Below are positions 45,142 through 54,121 of a stretch of 64,000 nt of DNA, piece after piece. This stretch comes from Acidimicrobiia bacterium (GTDB lineage: Bacteria; Actinomycetota; Acidimicrobiia; Spongiisociales; JAHEDJ01), in contig DATIPS010000023.1 in the NCBI GenBank assembly GCA_035471805.1, forward strand, positions 124,001 through 188,000, given 5' to 3'. The position numbers and the translations under genes were made by a program. Within the stretch, counting starts at the first letter, position 1; every line of letters starts with the position of its first letter. The notes under the pieces are model-generated. The model made no database searches and was not told the origin of the DNA. It saw only the letters and a program-made list of their open reading frames with translations.

Positions 45142-45683
45142 GGGTAGTACTCGTCTCTCTCGTACCTGGAGAGCTTGGCAGCGTGCCCCGGGTCCATGTA
45201 TTTCATCGTGTCCGCGAAGTGCTCCGCCATCACCGGCAAGAACAGCGCCTTCGCTTCTACATAGCGTTTGCCTTGTTCGTCCTCACCGACCGCCTCTGCC
45301 CACATCTTGCGGCCCTCCTGATCCGACAACCAGGCTTGCCCGCGCAACGTGACGCCGAGGGGGATCGGCCTGAGGAAATTAGTCTCCAGCCTGGCCGTCA
45401 CGGCCGGCCGCTGATGCGCCATCATGACAAATCCCATCAGATCGTCAAAGAAAGCGGAGACCGCACCGCCGTGAACCAGACCCGGTCCTCCCTGAAATCG
45501 GGGAGCGAACCGGATCTCGGCCTCTACGCGATCATCGACGAACCGGGGGCGCAAGCCGAGCCCTTCGCGGTTGTCGGGGCCGCAACCGAAGCACCAGGGA
45601 AGATGCATGGTCGGAACTTGCAGGAGCGCCTCGCGATCGGGCACGGGGAGCACGGTCCCCGTGATGTAACGATACGGTTCCAT
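45138..45683 (-). CDS. Hotdog-fold (PaaI-like) thioesterase
   Basis: A 181-residue protein. The central GGPGLVHGGAVSAFFDDLMG segment is the hotdog helix and turn of PaaI/YbgC-like acyl-CoA thioesterases, followed by TARLETNFLRPIPLG. A Cys pair near residue 31-34 (WCFGCGPDN) is a known feature of one actinobacterial subgroup. It likely hydrolyses an acyl-CoA. It overlaps the FAH gene (4 nt) and touches the hypothetical gene upstream. Confidence 0.8.
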   Translation of the reverse strand: MEPYRYITGTVLPVPDREALLQVPTMHLPWCFGCGPDNREGLGLRPRFVDDRVEAEIRFAPRFQGGPGLVHGGAVSAFFDDLMGFVMMAHQRPAVTARLETNFLRPIPLGVTLRGQAWLSDQEGRKMWAEAVGEDEQGKRYVEAKALFLPVMAEHFADTMKYMDPGHAAKLSRYERDEYYP

Positions 45684-46180
45684 CAGGCGGCTTGTTCGAC
45701 TATTCCACGGCGTATCTCGTCGAGGGACCGATGCAAGAACTCCCGGTCGATATCGTCGAGGACCGACCGGCCCGGCACGACTTCATGAGGAACCTTGCCG
45801 AGCCAGGTCGACCGCCGACGGGCCAGAAGCTCCTGTGTTTCGGCGGGCATTCCTTCGGTACGCAATCCGAGAACGATCAGCGCGGCCTCAACGTCATCCG
45901 GAACGGGACCGCGCCCGAACACCGAAGCGCGGACGGAGGCGATCGTGGCTACCACGCTGTTCAGCGCGTTCGACGAACGATCGAAATCAGCCTGCTCGAC
46001 GAGTTTGACCACCCACCCCGTATCGGGGCTGGGATTGCCGAAAACGCCTCCGGTCGGCATGTCGTCCGGCGAGGTGATCTCTCCGGGCCGGTTCGGTCTC
46101 CATCCGCGGGCGGCACCGGGTTCGGGCGAGGGCCGGGGAGAACGGTCGGCGTCGAGTTCGATATTGGGCTGTTGACCCAT
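45683..46180 (-). CDS. Conserved hypothetical protein
   Basis: A 165-residue protein with no motif I recognise. Residues 1-50 are polar and disordered (Pro/Asp/Arg-rich); residues 55-165 are helical with WVVKLVEQADFDRSSN and ALIVLGLRTEGMPAETQELL. An AGGAGACC ribosome site precedes the ATG at 46180. It shares one base with the thioesterase start and follows ilvE by 10 bp, so it is within the ilvE-to-gltX transcript. Confidence 0.65.
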   Translation of the reverse strand: MGQQPNIELDADRSPRPSPEPGAARGWRPNRPGEITSPDDMPTGGVFGNPSPDTGWVVKLVEQADFDRSSNALNSVVATIASVRASVFGRGPVPDDVEAALIVLGLRTEGMPAETQELLARRRSTWLGKVPHEVVPGRSVLDDIDREFLHRSLDEIRRGIVEQAA

Positions 46181-46190
46181 TTGTGGTCTC

Positions 46191-47105
46191 CTAGACGAAA
46201 TCAAGCCAGTTCAGGTACGCGTCGAGTTTGCCGGTAACCGCCTGCCGGAACAAGTCCTGGGCGCGCAGAGTGATCGGGCCCGGGTGCCCGTTCCCGACTT
46301 GTCGATGGTCGACCGACCGGATGGGAGTCACCTCTGCGGCGGTCCCGGTCAAGAACATCTCGTCTGCGTAGTAGAGGTCGCTACGCGATAGCGAGGCTTC
46401 CTTGACTTCGATGCCGTCATCTGAAAGAAGTCGCATAATCGAACGCCTGGTGATCCCGTCCAGAATCCCTGCCGTCACAGGCGGAGTCAGGACGGCGCCG
46501 TCGCGAACCAGGAACAGGTTCTCACCGCTGCCCTCGGCAACGAGTCCGTCGGTGTTCAACATGATCGCCTCGTCGAAACCGGCGCGCAGAGCTTCGAGCT
46601 TCGCCTGCACCGAGTTCAAGTATCCGCCCGTTCCCTTGGCGTTTGCGATCAGCGTGGACTCGGAGAAGCGCCTCCAGGAGGAAACACCCACGGTGATACC
46701 GTTCTTGACCCCTTCGTCGCCGAGGTACGCACCCCACTGCCAGGCGGCGATGACCGTAACCGTGGAACAGGTCCTCGGATCCAGGCTCAGCGAACCCGTT
46801 CCGAGCGACACCAGCGGCCTTATGTATGCCGAGGGAAGAGCGTTGACCCCCACCAACTCCCTTGTCGCCTCGACCAGTTGTCCAACCGACCATTGGAGTG
46901 GAATGCCGTAGGCGCCCGCCGACCGATGAAGCCGTTCCATGTGCTCGGTCAGGCGGAACACACCGGGGCCGCCGGCCGTCTCGTAGGCGCGGATCCCTTC
47001 AAACACCCCGGTGCCGTAGTGGAGTCCGTGACTGAGCGCATGCACTTGCGCGTCATCCCAAGCCACCATCTCCCCGTCCATCCATATGAACCGCGATTTC
47101 TCCAT
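46191..47105 (-). CDS. ilvE: Branched-chain amino acid aminotransferase
   Basis: A 304-residue fold-type IV PLP enzyme. Features: GVFEGIRAYET near residue 35, the PLP lysine in NAKGTGGYLNSVQAKLEA, GFDEAIMLNTDGLVAEGSGE, and LTGTAAEVTPIRSVD. It exchanges amino groups with Leu, Ile and Val keto acids. The ATG at 47105 lies 18 bp from the S9 peptidase stop. It is probably the second gene of a minus-strand run. Confidence 0.9.
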   Translation of the reverse strand: MEKSRFIWMDGEMVAWDDAQVHALSHGLHYGTGVFEGIRAYETAGGPGVFRLTEHMERLHRSAGAYGIPLQWSVGQLVEATRELVGVNALPSAYIRPLVSLGTGSLSLDPRTCSTVTVIAAWQWGAYLGDEGVKNGITVGVSSWRRFSESTLIANAKGTGGYLNSVQAKLEALRAGFDEAIMLNTDGLVAEGSGENLFLVRDGAVLTPPVTAGILDGITRRSIMRLLSDDGIEVKEASLSRSDLYYADEMFLTGTAAEVTPIRSVDHRQVGNGHPGPITLRAQDLFRQAVTGKLDAYLNWLDFV

Positions 47106-47123
47106 CGGCCTATCTTCGCAGGT

Positions 47124-49043
47124 CTATCCGGCGGAGGTCAGTTTGCGCCCGTGCCAGTCGAGGATCGCATCGAATCTCTCCTGCCGGTGTTTCGGCTTGC
47201 CGGAGCGGGACAACTCGTGGCCCTCACCGGGGAAGCGAAGGAACTCGGTTTCGACTTCCTGGCGTTTCAGGATCATGAAAAGCTGCTCCGCCTGCTCGAT
47301 CGGACAGCGGAAGTCGTTCTCGGAGTGGAGGATGAGTGTCGGAGTCTGGATCTGGTCTGCAACCGCCAGCGGGCTCTTCTGCCAGAGAATGTCGGGATCC
47401 TCGACGAGATCGACTCCCGCGTAGGACTTCGGGAACGTGGCACCGATATCGGACGTCCCTGCGAACGATGTGAACGAGAGCAGCGCTCGCTCCACCACTG
47501 CGGAGGCGTAACGATGGTCCCTGGCGATCAACCAGGCGGTGAGAAACCCGCCGTAGGAACCCCCCATCACACCGATCCGCTCCGGGTCGAGGCGCGGGTA
47601 CCTGCGGAGGGCCTCCTCGATCGTGCTGGTGACGTCCTCCACATCGACAACCCCCCACCCGTCTCCCACAACGGCCCTGACATGATCGAGGCCGCGACCC
47701 GTGGATCCTCGTGGGTTGCAGGCAACAACCGCGTACCCGGCGCCTGCATACACCTGAAACTCGTCGAAGAAACCCCATCCGTACTGGCTGGCGGGACCGC
47801 CGTGGATGTTCAGGAGCACCGGGACGCGCTCCTCCCCCGGCGGCACGTAGGCCCATGCATCTACTTCGATACCACCGGAGACGACCTGGAAGTGCTCGGG
47901 GTCGACCATCGGCACCAGCGCACGGAACTCGGCGTTCAGGTCGGTCAGGCAACGCTCCTCGCCGTCTTCCCAGAGATAGACCTCACCCGGATCGGTTGGG
48001 CTGCTGATGATCATGGCGAGGCGCCGACCGGAGCCGTCGACGGTCAAGCCCTTGACCGCTCGGTCGCCGTCGACGAGATGGTCGACCGCCCCATTTTCAT
48101 GGACTCTGACGACACCGACACGCCCGGCGTCCTCGATTACCGAGAAGAACGAGGTGCCGTGCCATTGAGGGCCGCGCGGGGCCACGCCGAGAGTCATCGA
48201 GTAGACGTTACGGTCGAGGTGACCGGTCAGATCCACGGGTTCGGAATCGAATCTCCAGACGGAGATCAAGTGCGGCCAGCTGCCGGGAACCGGATCACCG
48301 ACTGCATGGAGCCTTCCGTCCGGCCTGAAGGTCGGAAAGGCCCAAGAACCTCGATCGGCGATTCTCCTCAGCTCTCCGGTCTTGACATCGACCTCGAACA
48401 GGTCGGAGCCGTCCTCGAACGCTCGGCGCGGAGATCTATCGGTGTAGAAGGCGACGGCAGAGCCATCGGGCCGCCAGGCAATGAACCGTTCATCATGCTC
48501 GCCCTCGGTCAAACAGCGTGGCCCGGTGTCTCCATCGGCACCGACCAACCAGACGTGCCGTCTGCGATCGTGTGTCCAACCCATGTTGTCGAATCGAAAC
48601 GGCACATCGGTCAGCCGGCGAGGCTTGCGGGCGCGCTCTTCGTCGCTCAGATCTGCCCACTCACCGACATACGTGACCCCGACTACCGCAAGTGCGGAAC
48701 CATCGGGGGACCACTCCAACTCCTCACATCCCAGAGGAATTTCGGTGAGTGTCCTGCCCTCGCCGCCCCCGGCCGGCATGACTGCCGCCTGTGGTCGCTG
48801 TTCAGCGGTCTCTCCGCCGCGCAGAAACGCCAGGTACTCACCGTCGGGAGACCAGCGCGGATTGGAATCGGAGGGACCGTGCGTGAACGGTCGGGCCGAT
48901 TCTCCATCCCAGATCCAGATCGATCGGTTGTAGCGATCCTGCTCGAAAGAGGGGCGGGACACCACGAACGCAACCCGAGTGCCGTCCGGACTGATTTGCG
49001 GGTCCGAAGGAACGGCGAGCCGGGCGAGATCAGAAGCCTGCAT
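47124..49043 (-). CDS. S9-family peptidase (acylaminoacyl-peptidase/prolyl-oligopeptidase-like)
   Basis: A 639-residue peptidase. The N-terminal beta-propeller has repeats such as RWSPDGEYLAFLRGGE. The catalytic alpha/beta-hydrolase domain has the serine in MGGSYGGFLTAWLIA, Asp in LILHSENDFRCPIEQ and His in RFPGEGHELSRSG. It cleaves short or N-blocked peptides. No signal peptide, so cytoplasmic. Another S9-like gene starts the window. It is the first gene of a minus-strand run leading into ilvE. Confidence 0.9.
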   Translation of the reverse strand: MQASDLARLAVPSDPQISPDGTRVAFVVSRPSFEQDRYNRSIWIWDGESARPFTHGPSDSNPRWSPDGEYLAFLRGGETAEQRPQAAVMPAGGGEGRTLTEIPLGCEELEWSPDGSALAVVGVTYVGEWADLSDEERARKPRRLTDVPFRFDNMGWTHDRRRHVWLVGADGDTGPRCLTEGEHDERFIAWRPDGSAVAFYTDRSPRRAFEDGSDLFEVDVKTGELRRIADRGSWAFPTFRPDGRLHAVGDPVPGSWPHLISVWRFDSEPVDLTGHLDRNVYSMTLGVAPRGPQWHGTSFFSVIEDAGRVGVVRVHENGAVDHLVDGDRAVKGLTVDGSGRRLAMIISSPTDPGEVYLWEDGEERCLTDLNAEFRALVPMVDPEHFQVVSGGIEVDAWAYVPPGEERVPVLLNIHGGPASQYGWGFFDEFQVYAGAGYAVVACNPRGSTGRGLDHVRAVVGDGWGVVDVEDVTSTIEEALRRYPRLDPERIGVMGGSYGGFLTAWLIARDHRYASAVVERALLSFTSFAGTSDIGATFPKSYAGVDLVEDPDILWQKSPLAVADQIQTPTLILHSENDFRCPIEQAEQLFMILKRQEVETEFLRFPGEGHELSRSGKPKHRQERFDAILDWHGRKLTSAG

Positions 49044-49228
49044 GATGTCCTTTCGAGTTTCTGCATCCGGGAATCTAGTGGCAGGCGGGGGCGGAGCCGA
49101 TCTGTGTAGTCCGGCGCTGCCGGTCTGCAGCTTTGCCCGGCCGCAGCCGGACCGATTGATTGCACTTGGCGGGGCGATGCGCGCACACGGTCCCAGGCCG
49201 CCGACTGATGGCGATTAGCCTCCCGCCC

Positions 49229-49675
49229 ATGCCACGACTAATCGCCTCATGGTTCGGATCCGGTCTGCTATTGCGGGCAATGCGTGGTTCCGACACAGGA
49301 TCCGGCACCGTCGGCGCCGCATTGGCGCTGGTGATGTCCGTCGGTCTCGGTCTGATGGGATGGTGGGTCCAGGCGCTGGCTGCGGTCACCGTGGCGGCAG
49401 TGTCGGTCTGGGCTGCCGGCCATTTCACCGAAGAGGGCGATCCGGCCTGGGTGGTCGTGGACGAAGCCGCAGGCATGTTCCTTGCCACCATCGGGCTGAT
49501 CGGTTGGTCCGCGGCCGTCGCCTTCGTCGTCTTTCGCATCGCCGACATCTTCAAGCAAACCCCCGGCGTCGGTGTAGCGGAGCGATTCCACGGCGGCTGG
49601 GGGGTCACGGCGGACGACCTGGTCGCCGGCCTCTACGGGCTGGCTGCGGGATGGGCCTTCCAGATACTCGCGTAG
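49229..49675 (+). CDS. pgpA: Phosphatidylglycerophosphatase A family protein
   Basis: A membrane protein of about 148 residues (ATG at 49229, or 49208 adding 7). It matches PgpA: GDPAWVVVDEAAGMFLATIG, FVVFRIADIFKQTPGVG, and GGWGVTADDLVAGLYGL, where the acidic residues hold the active site. The expected KPxP motif reads KQTPG. PgpA dephosphorylates phosphatidylglycerophosphate to phosphatidylglycerol. It stands alone between convergent and divergent genes. Confidence 0.8.
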   Translation: MPRLIASWFGSGLLLRAMRGSDTGSGTVGAALALVMSVGLGLMGWWVQALAAVTVAAVSVWAAGHFTEEGDPAWVVVDEAAGMFLATIGLIGWSAAVAFVVFRIADIFKQTPGVGVAERFHGGWGVTADDLVAGLYGLAAGWAFQILA

Positions 49676-49706
49676 CAAGTGGAACGACCGGCGGCTACAT
49701 GCGTCG

Positions 49707-51293
49707 CTAGATGGGGAGTTCCACCTGCTGCGCCTCTTCGACACCTTCGAGCGCTCTGAGCCCAGCCATCTGCTCTTCATCGAGTGCCTTGTCGAGGCTG
49801 AGGCCCATCATCGCCGCGCTACCCGTCTCGGGTGACTGGCCGACTGCCATGTTGGCGATGTTTACGTGAATGTCGCCCAGATAGGTACCGACCCGTCCGA
49901 TCACGCCCGGCACGTCCGAGTTGCGGATCAGCAACATGTGGCGAGACATCAGCAGCTCGACGTCGTGTCCGAAGATCGATACCAGGTGCGGACCTTTTCG
50001 CCCCATCGTCCCCGCGATCGACACCGCCCGGCCGGCAACGACACCTGAGAGGCGCAGCAACGAAACGAACTCATCGGATTCCGTCGATGCCTCTTCCTCC
50101 ACTGCCAGGCCGCTCTCGGCAGCCAGGGATTCGACGTTCACGAACGAGACGGGTGCCGAGCTGATGACGTTGAACGCACCTTTCAGCGCCGACATCCGCA
50201 ACGGCCTGATCGGGAACCCTGCGATCCGGCCCTCGGTTCGCACCACCAGGCGGTCGGGAAGACCGTGGGCAACCCGACAGAAGATCGCCCCCAGGTACTC
50301 GGCGACACCGAGAAACTCGCGGGTCTCGTCCGCCACGTTCCGACCGAGATCCACGTTGACGGCGGAGAGGACGAGTTCGCCCCGCAAGGCGGCGCCTACC
50401 GCATCCGCCACATCTACCCCTGCTTTGTCCTGCGCTTCGACCGTCGACGCCCCCAGATGGGGAGTCAGGACGATCTCGGGGACGTCCCGCAAAGGGCTGT
50501 CGGCCAGAGGTTCCCGGTGGAACACGTCCAGACCGGCGCCCGCCACCTTGCCGGACAGCACGGCGTCCACCAGGGCCTGCTCGTCGACGATGCCACCGCG
50601 CGAGGTGTTGATGATTCGCACACCGTCTTTCATCTTGGCGATGCTCTCGCTCCCGATCAGCCCGAGGGTCTGCTTGTTCAGCGGAAGATGGACGGTGATG
50701 AAGTCGGCCTCCGCCAACAAATCGTCCAGGTGCCCGGCGACTTCGACGCCGAGCCGGCGACCGCGTTCCGACGAAACATACGGATCGAAGGCGATGATGC
50801 GCATACCGAACGACAGTGCCCGTTGGGCAACAAGCGACCCGATCCGGCCGAGACCGACCACACCGAGTATCTTGCCGTGCAGTTCGATGCCCTGGTACTT
50901 CTCCCGATCCCAGCGGCCCGCCCGCATGCTGGCATCTGCCGGCGCCACGTTGCGAGCCTGGGCGAGCAGCAGTGCCATCGTGTGCTCTGCGGCGCTGATT
51001 ATGTTGGCCTGAGGAGCGTTCACCACCAGGATTCCGGCGGCCGTCGCAGCTCGCAGATCGATGTTGTCGACCCCCACCCCGGCTCGGCCCACCACACGGA
51101 GGATCGGAGCAGCTCGAATCAACTCGGCATCGACATTCGTTTCCGACCTGACTATCAAACCGTTGGCGTCTGCCACGCTCTCCAGCAAGTCGGCCCGGGA
51201 AACCCCGGCCGCCACGTGCACGTCACAGTGCTCACCGAGAGCATCGATTCCGGTCTGCGAGATGGTCTCGGCAATCACAACTTTGGGCCGCAT
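49707..51293 (-). CDS. serA: D-3-phosphoglycerate dehydrogenase
   Basis: A 528-residue enzyme, the same length as M. tuberculosis SerA, oxidising 3-phosphoglycerate in serine synthesis. It has the substrate part, NAD-site GVVGLGRIGSLVAQRA, catalytic Arg (INTSRGGIVDE), Glu and His (LTPHLGASTVEAQ), an ASB domain and a C-terminal ACT domain (LLIRNSDVPGVIGRVG) for serine feedback. The ATG at 51293 has AGGAGGTGGAG upstream; the longer frame up to 51632 overlaps the usp gene. Step two, serC, is at 12260. Confidence 0.95.
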   Translation of the reverse strand: MRPKVVIAETISQTGIDALGEHCDVHVAAGVSRADLLESVADANGLIVRSETNVDAELIRAAPILRVVGRAGVGVDNIDLRAATAAGILVVNAPQANIISAAEHTMALLLAQARNVAPADASMRAGRWDREKYQGIELHGKILGVVGLGRIGSLVAQRALSFGMRIIAFDPYVSSERGRRLGVEVAGHLDDLLAEADFITVHLPLNKQTLGLIGSESIAKMKDGVRIINTSRGGIVDEQALVDAVLSGKVAGAGLDVFHREPLADSPLRDVPEIVLTPHLGASTVEAQDKAGVDVADAVGAALRGELVLSAVNVDLGRNVADETREFLGVAEYLGAIFCRVAHGLPDRLVVRTEGRIAGFPIRPLRMSALKGAFNVISSAPVSFVNVESLAAESGLAVEEEASTESDEFVSLLRLSGVVAGRAVSIAGTMGRKGPHLVSIFGHDVELLMSRHMLLIRNSDVPGVIGRVGTYLGDIHVNIANMAVGQSPETGSAAMMGLSLDKALDEEQMAGLRALEGVEEAQQVELPI

Positions 51294-51402
51294 GGGCTCC
51301 ACCTCCTGCACGGACATTCTTGCCCCGCAGTGCGACGCATACCAAACCCGCCGATCGAGGCCGGCACGACGTAGAGTGATAGAGGTAGATAGGAGGTCGA
51401 AG

Positions 51403-51843
51403 ATGGTCTGGGCACCGAATGTGATCGTAGCCGCGGTCGATGGTTCGGACCGCAGCATCGAAGCCACCCGCCTGGCAGCAGAAATCGCCAGACGCAACGG
51501 ATCCAAGCTGCACATCATCACAGTGGTGCGCCCACCTGAGGGCTGGTGGGGCATCGGTGGAGCGCCACCGCCCGCCAGAGCATTGTCGGAATCGTTGGTC
51601 GAAGCACAGAAAGAGGTTCTCGACCGCACCATCGCCGAAGTCGACCTCCAGGGTATCGACTACCAGGTGAGCGAGGAACTGGGCGATCCGGCCGGAGCAA
51701 TCGTGCACTTCTGCGACGAGGTGGACGCCGACCTGCTCGTCATCGGCCGGCGCGGCGCCGGGTTGATAGAGCGCTTCGTCATGGGATCCGTTGCCGACCG
51801 ACTCGTCCATTACTCCAACTGTCCTGTGGTAGTGGTCCCCTAG
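51403..51843 (+). CDS. Universal stress protein (ATP-binding type)
   Basis: A 146-residue Usp-fold protein. The ATP-binding signature is present as GRRGAGLIERFVMGSVADRL (G-x2-G-x9-GS). The N terminus VIVAAVDGSDRSIEATRLAA is typical. The ATG has a TAGGAGGTCGAAG ribosome site. It is immediately followed by the thioesterase gene (no gap) and is divergent from serA. Confidence 0.9.
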   Translation: MVWAPNVIVAAVDGSDRSIEATRLAAEIARRNGSKLHIITVVRPPEGWWGIGGAPPPARALSESLVEAQKEVLDRTIAEVDLQGIDYQVSEELGDPAGAIVHFCDEVDADLLVIGRRGAGLIERFVMGSVADRLVHYSNCPVVVVP

Positions 51844-52641
51844 GTGACGTTCGAGTTCGATCGCGATACGGCGGTGACGTCGCTGGGCGACGGCGCCTGG
51901 TCGGCCGTTATTTCGCCCGGGTGGAACATTGGAACCATCCCCAACGGCGGCTATCTCTCTGCGCTCGCTCTGGCGGCGGTCGGCCGGGAGCTGCCTCATC
52001 CCGATCCGCTGACGGTCACGAGCCATTACCTCGGGCGCGTCGGTTCGGGAGCGCCGGCCACCGTCGAGGTAGAAGTCCTGAGGCGCGGCCGGACCCTGTC
52101 GACCGCCTCCGCACGATTGCTCCAGGATGGTCGCGAGAGACTCAGAATGCTGGCCACTTTCGGAGACCTCGATGCTTCGGAGGGACCCACCTTCGTGACC
52201 GCGGCACCTCCTCCCATGCCGCCTCCGGACGCCTGCGTTCGAAACGAAGACGGCCCGGCAGCACTCGAGCTTCACAACCGCCTGGACGCCCGGCTCGAGC
52301 CGAGCGTTGCCGGCGGAGCAGTCGGCGAACCCGTGGGGCGTCCCGAGATCGGAGGATGGATTCGTTTCGCAGATGGACGCCCGCCCGACCTCCTTTCGCT
52401 TGCCCTGTTCGCCGATGCCTTCCCCCCTACTGTTCTCAACCTCGATCGGTATGGCTGGGTCCCTACAATCGAACTAACGATCCACTTTCGTGCGAAGCCG
52501 GCACCTGGTTGGCTGCGTGCATGGTTCGTCTCCCGCTTCCTGGTCGAGAGTCATGTCGAGGAAGACGGCGAAATCTGGGATTCAGAGGGAAACCTGGTCG
52601 CGTTGAGCCGACAACTGGCGCGCATACTCCCGAGGAGCTGA
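51844..52641 (+). CDS. TesB-like acyl-CoA thioesterase
   Basis: A 265-residue double-hotdog protein starting at GTG directly after the usp stop. The segments PGWNIGTIPNGGYLSALALA and HYLGRVGSGAPATVEVEVLR belong to the N-terminal hotdog, and VPTIELTIHFRAKPAPGWLR to the C-terminal one, as in the PF13622-type thioesterase-like superfamily. It probably hydrolyses acyl-CoA; chain length is unknown. Confidence 0.8.
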   Translation: MTFEFDRDTAVTSLGDGAWSAVISPGWNIGTIPNGGYLSALALAAVGRELPHPDPLTVTSHYLGRVGSGAPATVEVEVLRRGRTLSTASARLLQDGRERLRMLATFGDLDASEGPTFVTAAPPPMPPPDACVRNEDGPAALELHNRLDARLEPSVAGGAVGEPVGRPEIGGWIRFADGRPPDLLSLALFADAFPPTVLNLDRYGWVPTIELTIHFRAKPAPGWLRAWFVSRFLVESHVEEDGEIWDSEGNLVALSRQLARILPRS

Positions 52642-52676
52642 GCCGGCCGCCGCCCGCGCGCTATTAGTGTGCCGGC

Positions 52677-53285
52677 GTGCCTCGGGAAATCATCATTGCC
52701 GGAATCGTCGGGAGCCTGCGGGAGGACAGCAAGACTCGAGTTGCAGTAATGGCCGCTCTGGAGGGAGCTGCGGAGTCGGGGGCGGAAACCCGGCTCGTGG
52801 ACCTGCGTGAATACGATCTCCCGTTCTGCAACGAAGACGACACGAACTCTCCGCCCGATGTTGTCCGCCTCCGCGCGGATGTGGGAACGGCACATGGGCT
52901 GATCATCGGCACCCCCGAATATCACGGCGGATACAGCGGCCTCTTGAAGAACGCCATCGACCTGATGGGATTCGACGAGTTCGAAGGCAAGATCGTCGGA
53001 CTGGTCGGTGTGTCGGGCGGCTCGACGGGAGCGTCCCATGCCCTCCAGGGTCTGCGTGCGATCGGCCGGGCACTTCACGCGTGGGTGATCCCCCAGCAGG
53101 CCGCCGTTCCGGATGCTTCGACCGCCCTCGCCGCCGATTCTCCGACCCGTACTCGCCACCTCGAACGCCTTCGTGATATTGGAGTTCAGGTCGCCCGCTT
53201 CGCAGCTCTGCACAATTCCCCAGAAGCAGCCGCGTTCCTTCGTGCCTGGGAGGAAGCACCCAGCAACCCCGGCGCCGGGACTTGA
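52677..53285 (+). CDS. NAD(P)H-dependent FMN reductase family protein
   Basis: A 202-residue flavodoxin-like reductase starting at GTG. The phosphate-binding loop is GIVGSLREDSKTR and the flavin-contact segment is TPEYHGGYSGLLKNAIDLMG, both typical of the FMN_red family (SsuE, chromate reductase and azoreductase relatives). It may supply reduced FMN or reduce quinones. It follows the thioesterase by 35 bp and converges with tupA. Confidence 0.88.
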   Translation: MPREIIIAGIVGSLREDSKTRVAVMAALEGAAESGAETRLVDLREYDLPFCNEDDTNSPPDVVRLRADVGTAHGLIIGTPEYHGGYSGLLKNAIDLMGFDEFEGKIVGLVGVSGGSTGASHALQGLRAIGRALHAWVIPQQAAVPDASTALAADSPTRTRHLERLRDIGVQVARFAALHNSPEAAAFLRAWEEAPSNPGAGT

Positions 53286-53344
53286 GCCCGTCCGTTCTCG
53301 CCCAGGGATCGACGTCGGTTGCCGGGCGATTGGGGGAGGCTCGA

Positions 53345-54121
53345 TCAACCGGCGGGCTCGTAGACGACACGATCGAAGAGCTCGAGGTTCACCCGTCTGA
53401 TTGCTTCCCGGCCGTCCGGCCCGAGTAGCCAGTCGAGAAACAGCTCGCCCGCCGCCCGTACCGGCGAGGTCGCCACCACGATGAGGTGATACGGATTCTG
53501 CGGGAGGTCGCTGACCTCGACCGGTTCGAGGGAGAGGGAACCCGAGGCTGCCAGGAACGTCCCCAACTCGCTCAGCGTGTACGCCTTCCGCTGGTCGGCG
53601 ACCTGCAGAGTCAGGCCCATCCCCTGCCCGGTTTCGAGATACCAAGGTTGTCCGTCCGGCTCGATACCGGCCGCCGCCCACAGAAGGCGCTCCACCTCGT
53701 AGGTTCCGCTTCCATCGGCGCGACTCACGAACGGAGACCCACTTGCGGCCAGAGCACCGAGCACGTCCGAGGCGGCTCCGAAAGGAGCCTCACCCGGCGG
53801 GCCGACCAACACGAACGTACTGGACAGAACCAGCTCGTAGCGAGCCGCCAGACCATCTTCGACGAACTCCGCTTCCAGTTCCGGGGCATGGACGATCATC
53901 ACATCAGCGGCGCCGCGCCTCCCCAGTTCGAGGACCTGGGCGGTAGCCTCCCCGACAACACTCAGGTCGATGTCGGGATGCTGGGTTTCGAAGATTCTTG
54001 CGGCTGCATCGAGCAGGCCGCTGTCGACCAGAGTGGTCCCGGCGGCGACTATCACGCGCTCATCCCCGCCGCCGGAACAGGCCGCCAGCACCAGGAACAG
54101 GGCCGCCAGAAACCGCTTCAT
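53345..54121 (-). CDS. tupA: Tungstate ABC transporter substrate-binding lipoprotein
   Basis: A 258-residue lipoprotein (VLAACSG lipobox). It follows TupA closely: GTTLVDSGLLDAAARIFE, RRGAADVMIVHAPELEAEFV, FVSRADGSGTYEVERLLW, ETGQGMGLTLQVADQRKAYT, and the Ser/Arg oxyanion contacts these imply. TupA binds tungstate with high preference over molybdate. Its start overlaps the tupC stop (ATGA). Confidence 0.9.
   Translation of the reverse strand: MKRFLAALFLVLAACSGGGDERVIVAAGTTLVDSGLLDAAARIFETQHPDIDLSVVGEATAQVLELGRRGAADVMIVHAPELEAEFVEDGLAARYELVLSSTFVLVGPPGEAPFGAASDVLGALAASGSPFVSRADGSGTYEVERLLWAAAGIEPDGQPWYLETGQGMGLTLQVADQRKAYTLSELGTFLAASGSLSLEPVEVSDLPQNPYHLIVVATSPVRAAGELFLDWLLGPDGREAIRRVNLELFDRVVYEPAG

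Noticed and set aside
46878-49109. A 743-codon plus-strand frame antisense to the S9 peptidase and ilvE
   Set aside because: No recognisable domains; both opposite genes have clear catalytic motifs.
52551-53681. A 376-codon minus-strand frame antisense to the FMN reductase gene
   Set aside because: Overlaps the flavodoxin-like gene and the start of tupA's end region; no domain seen.
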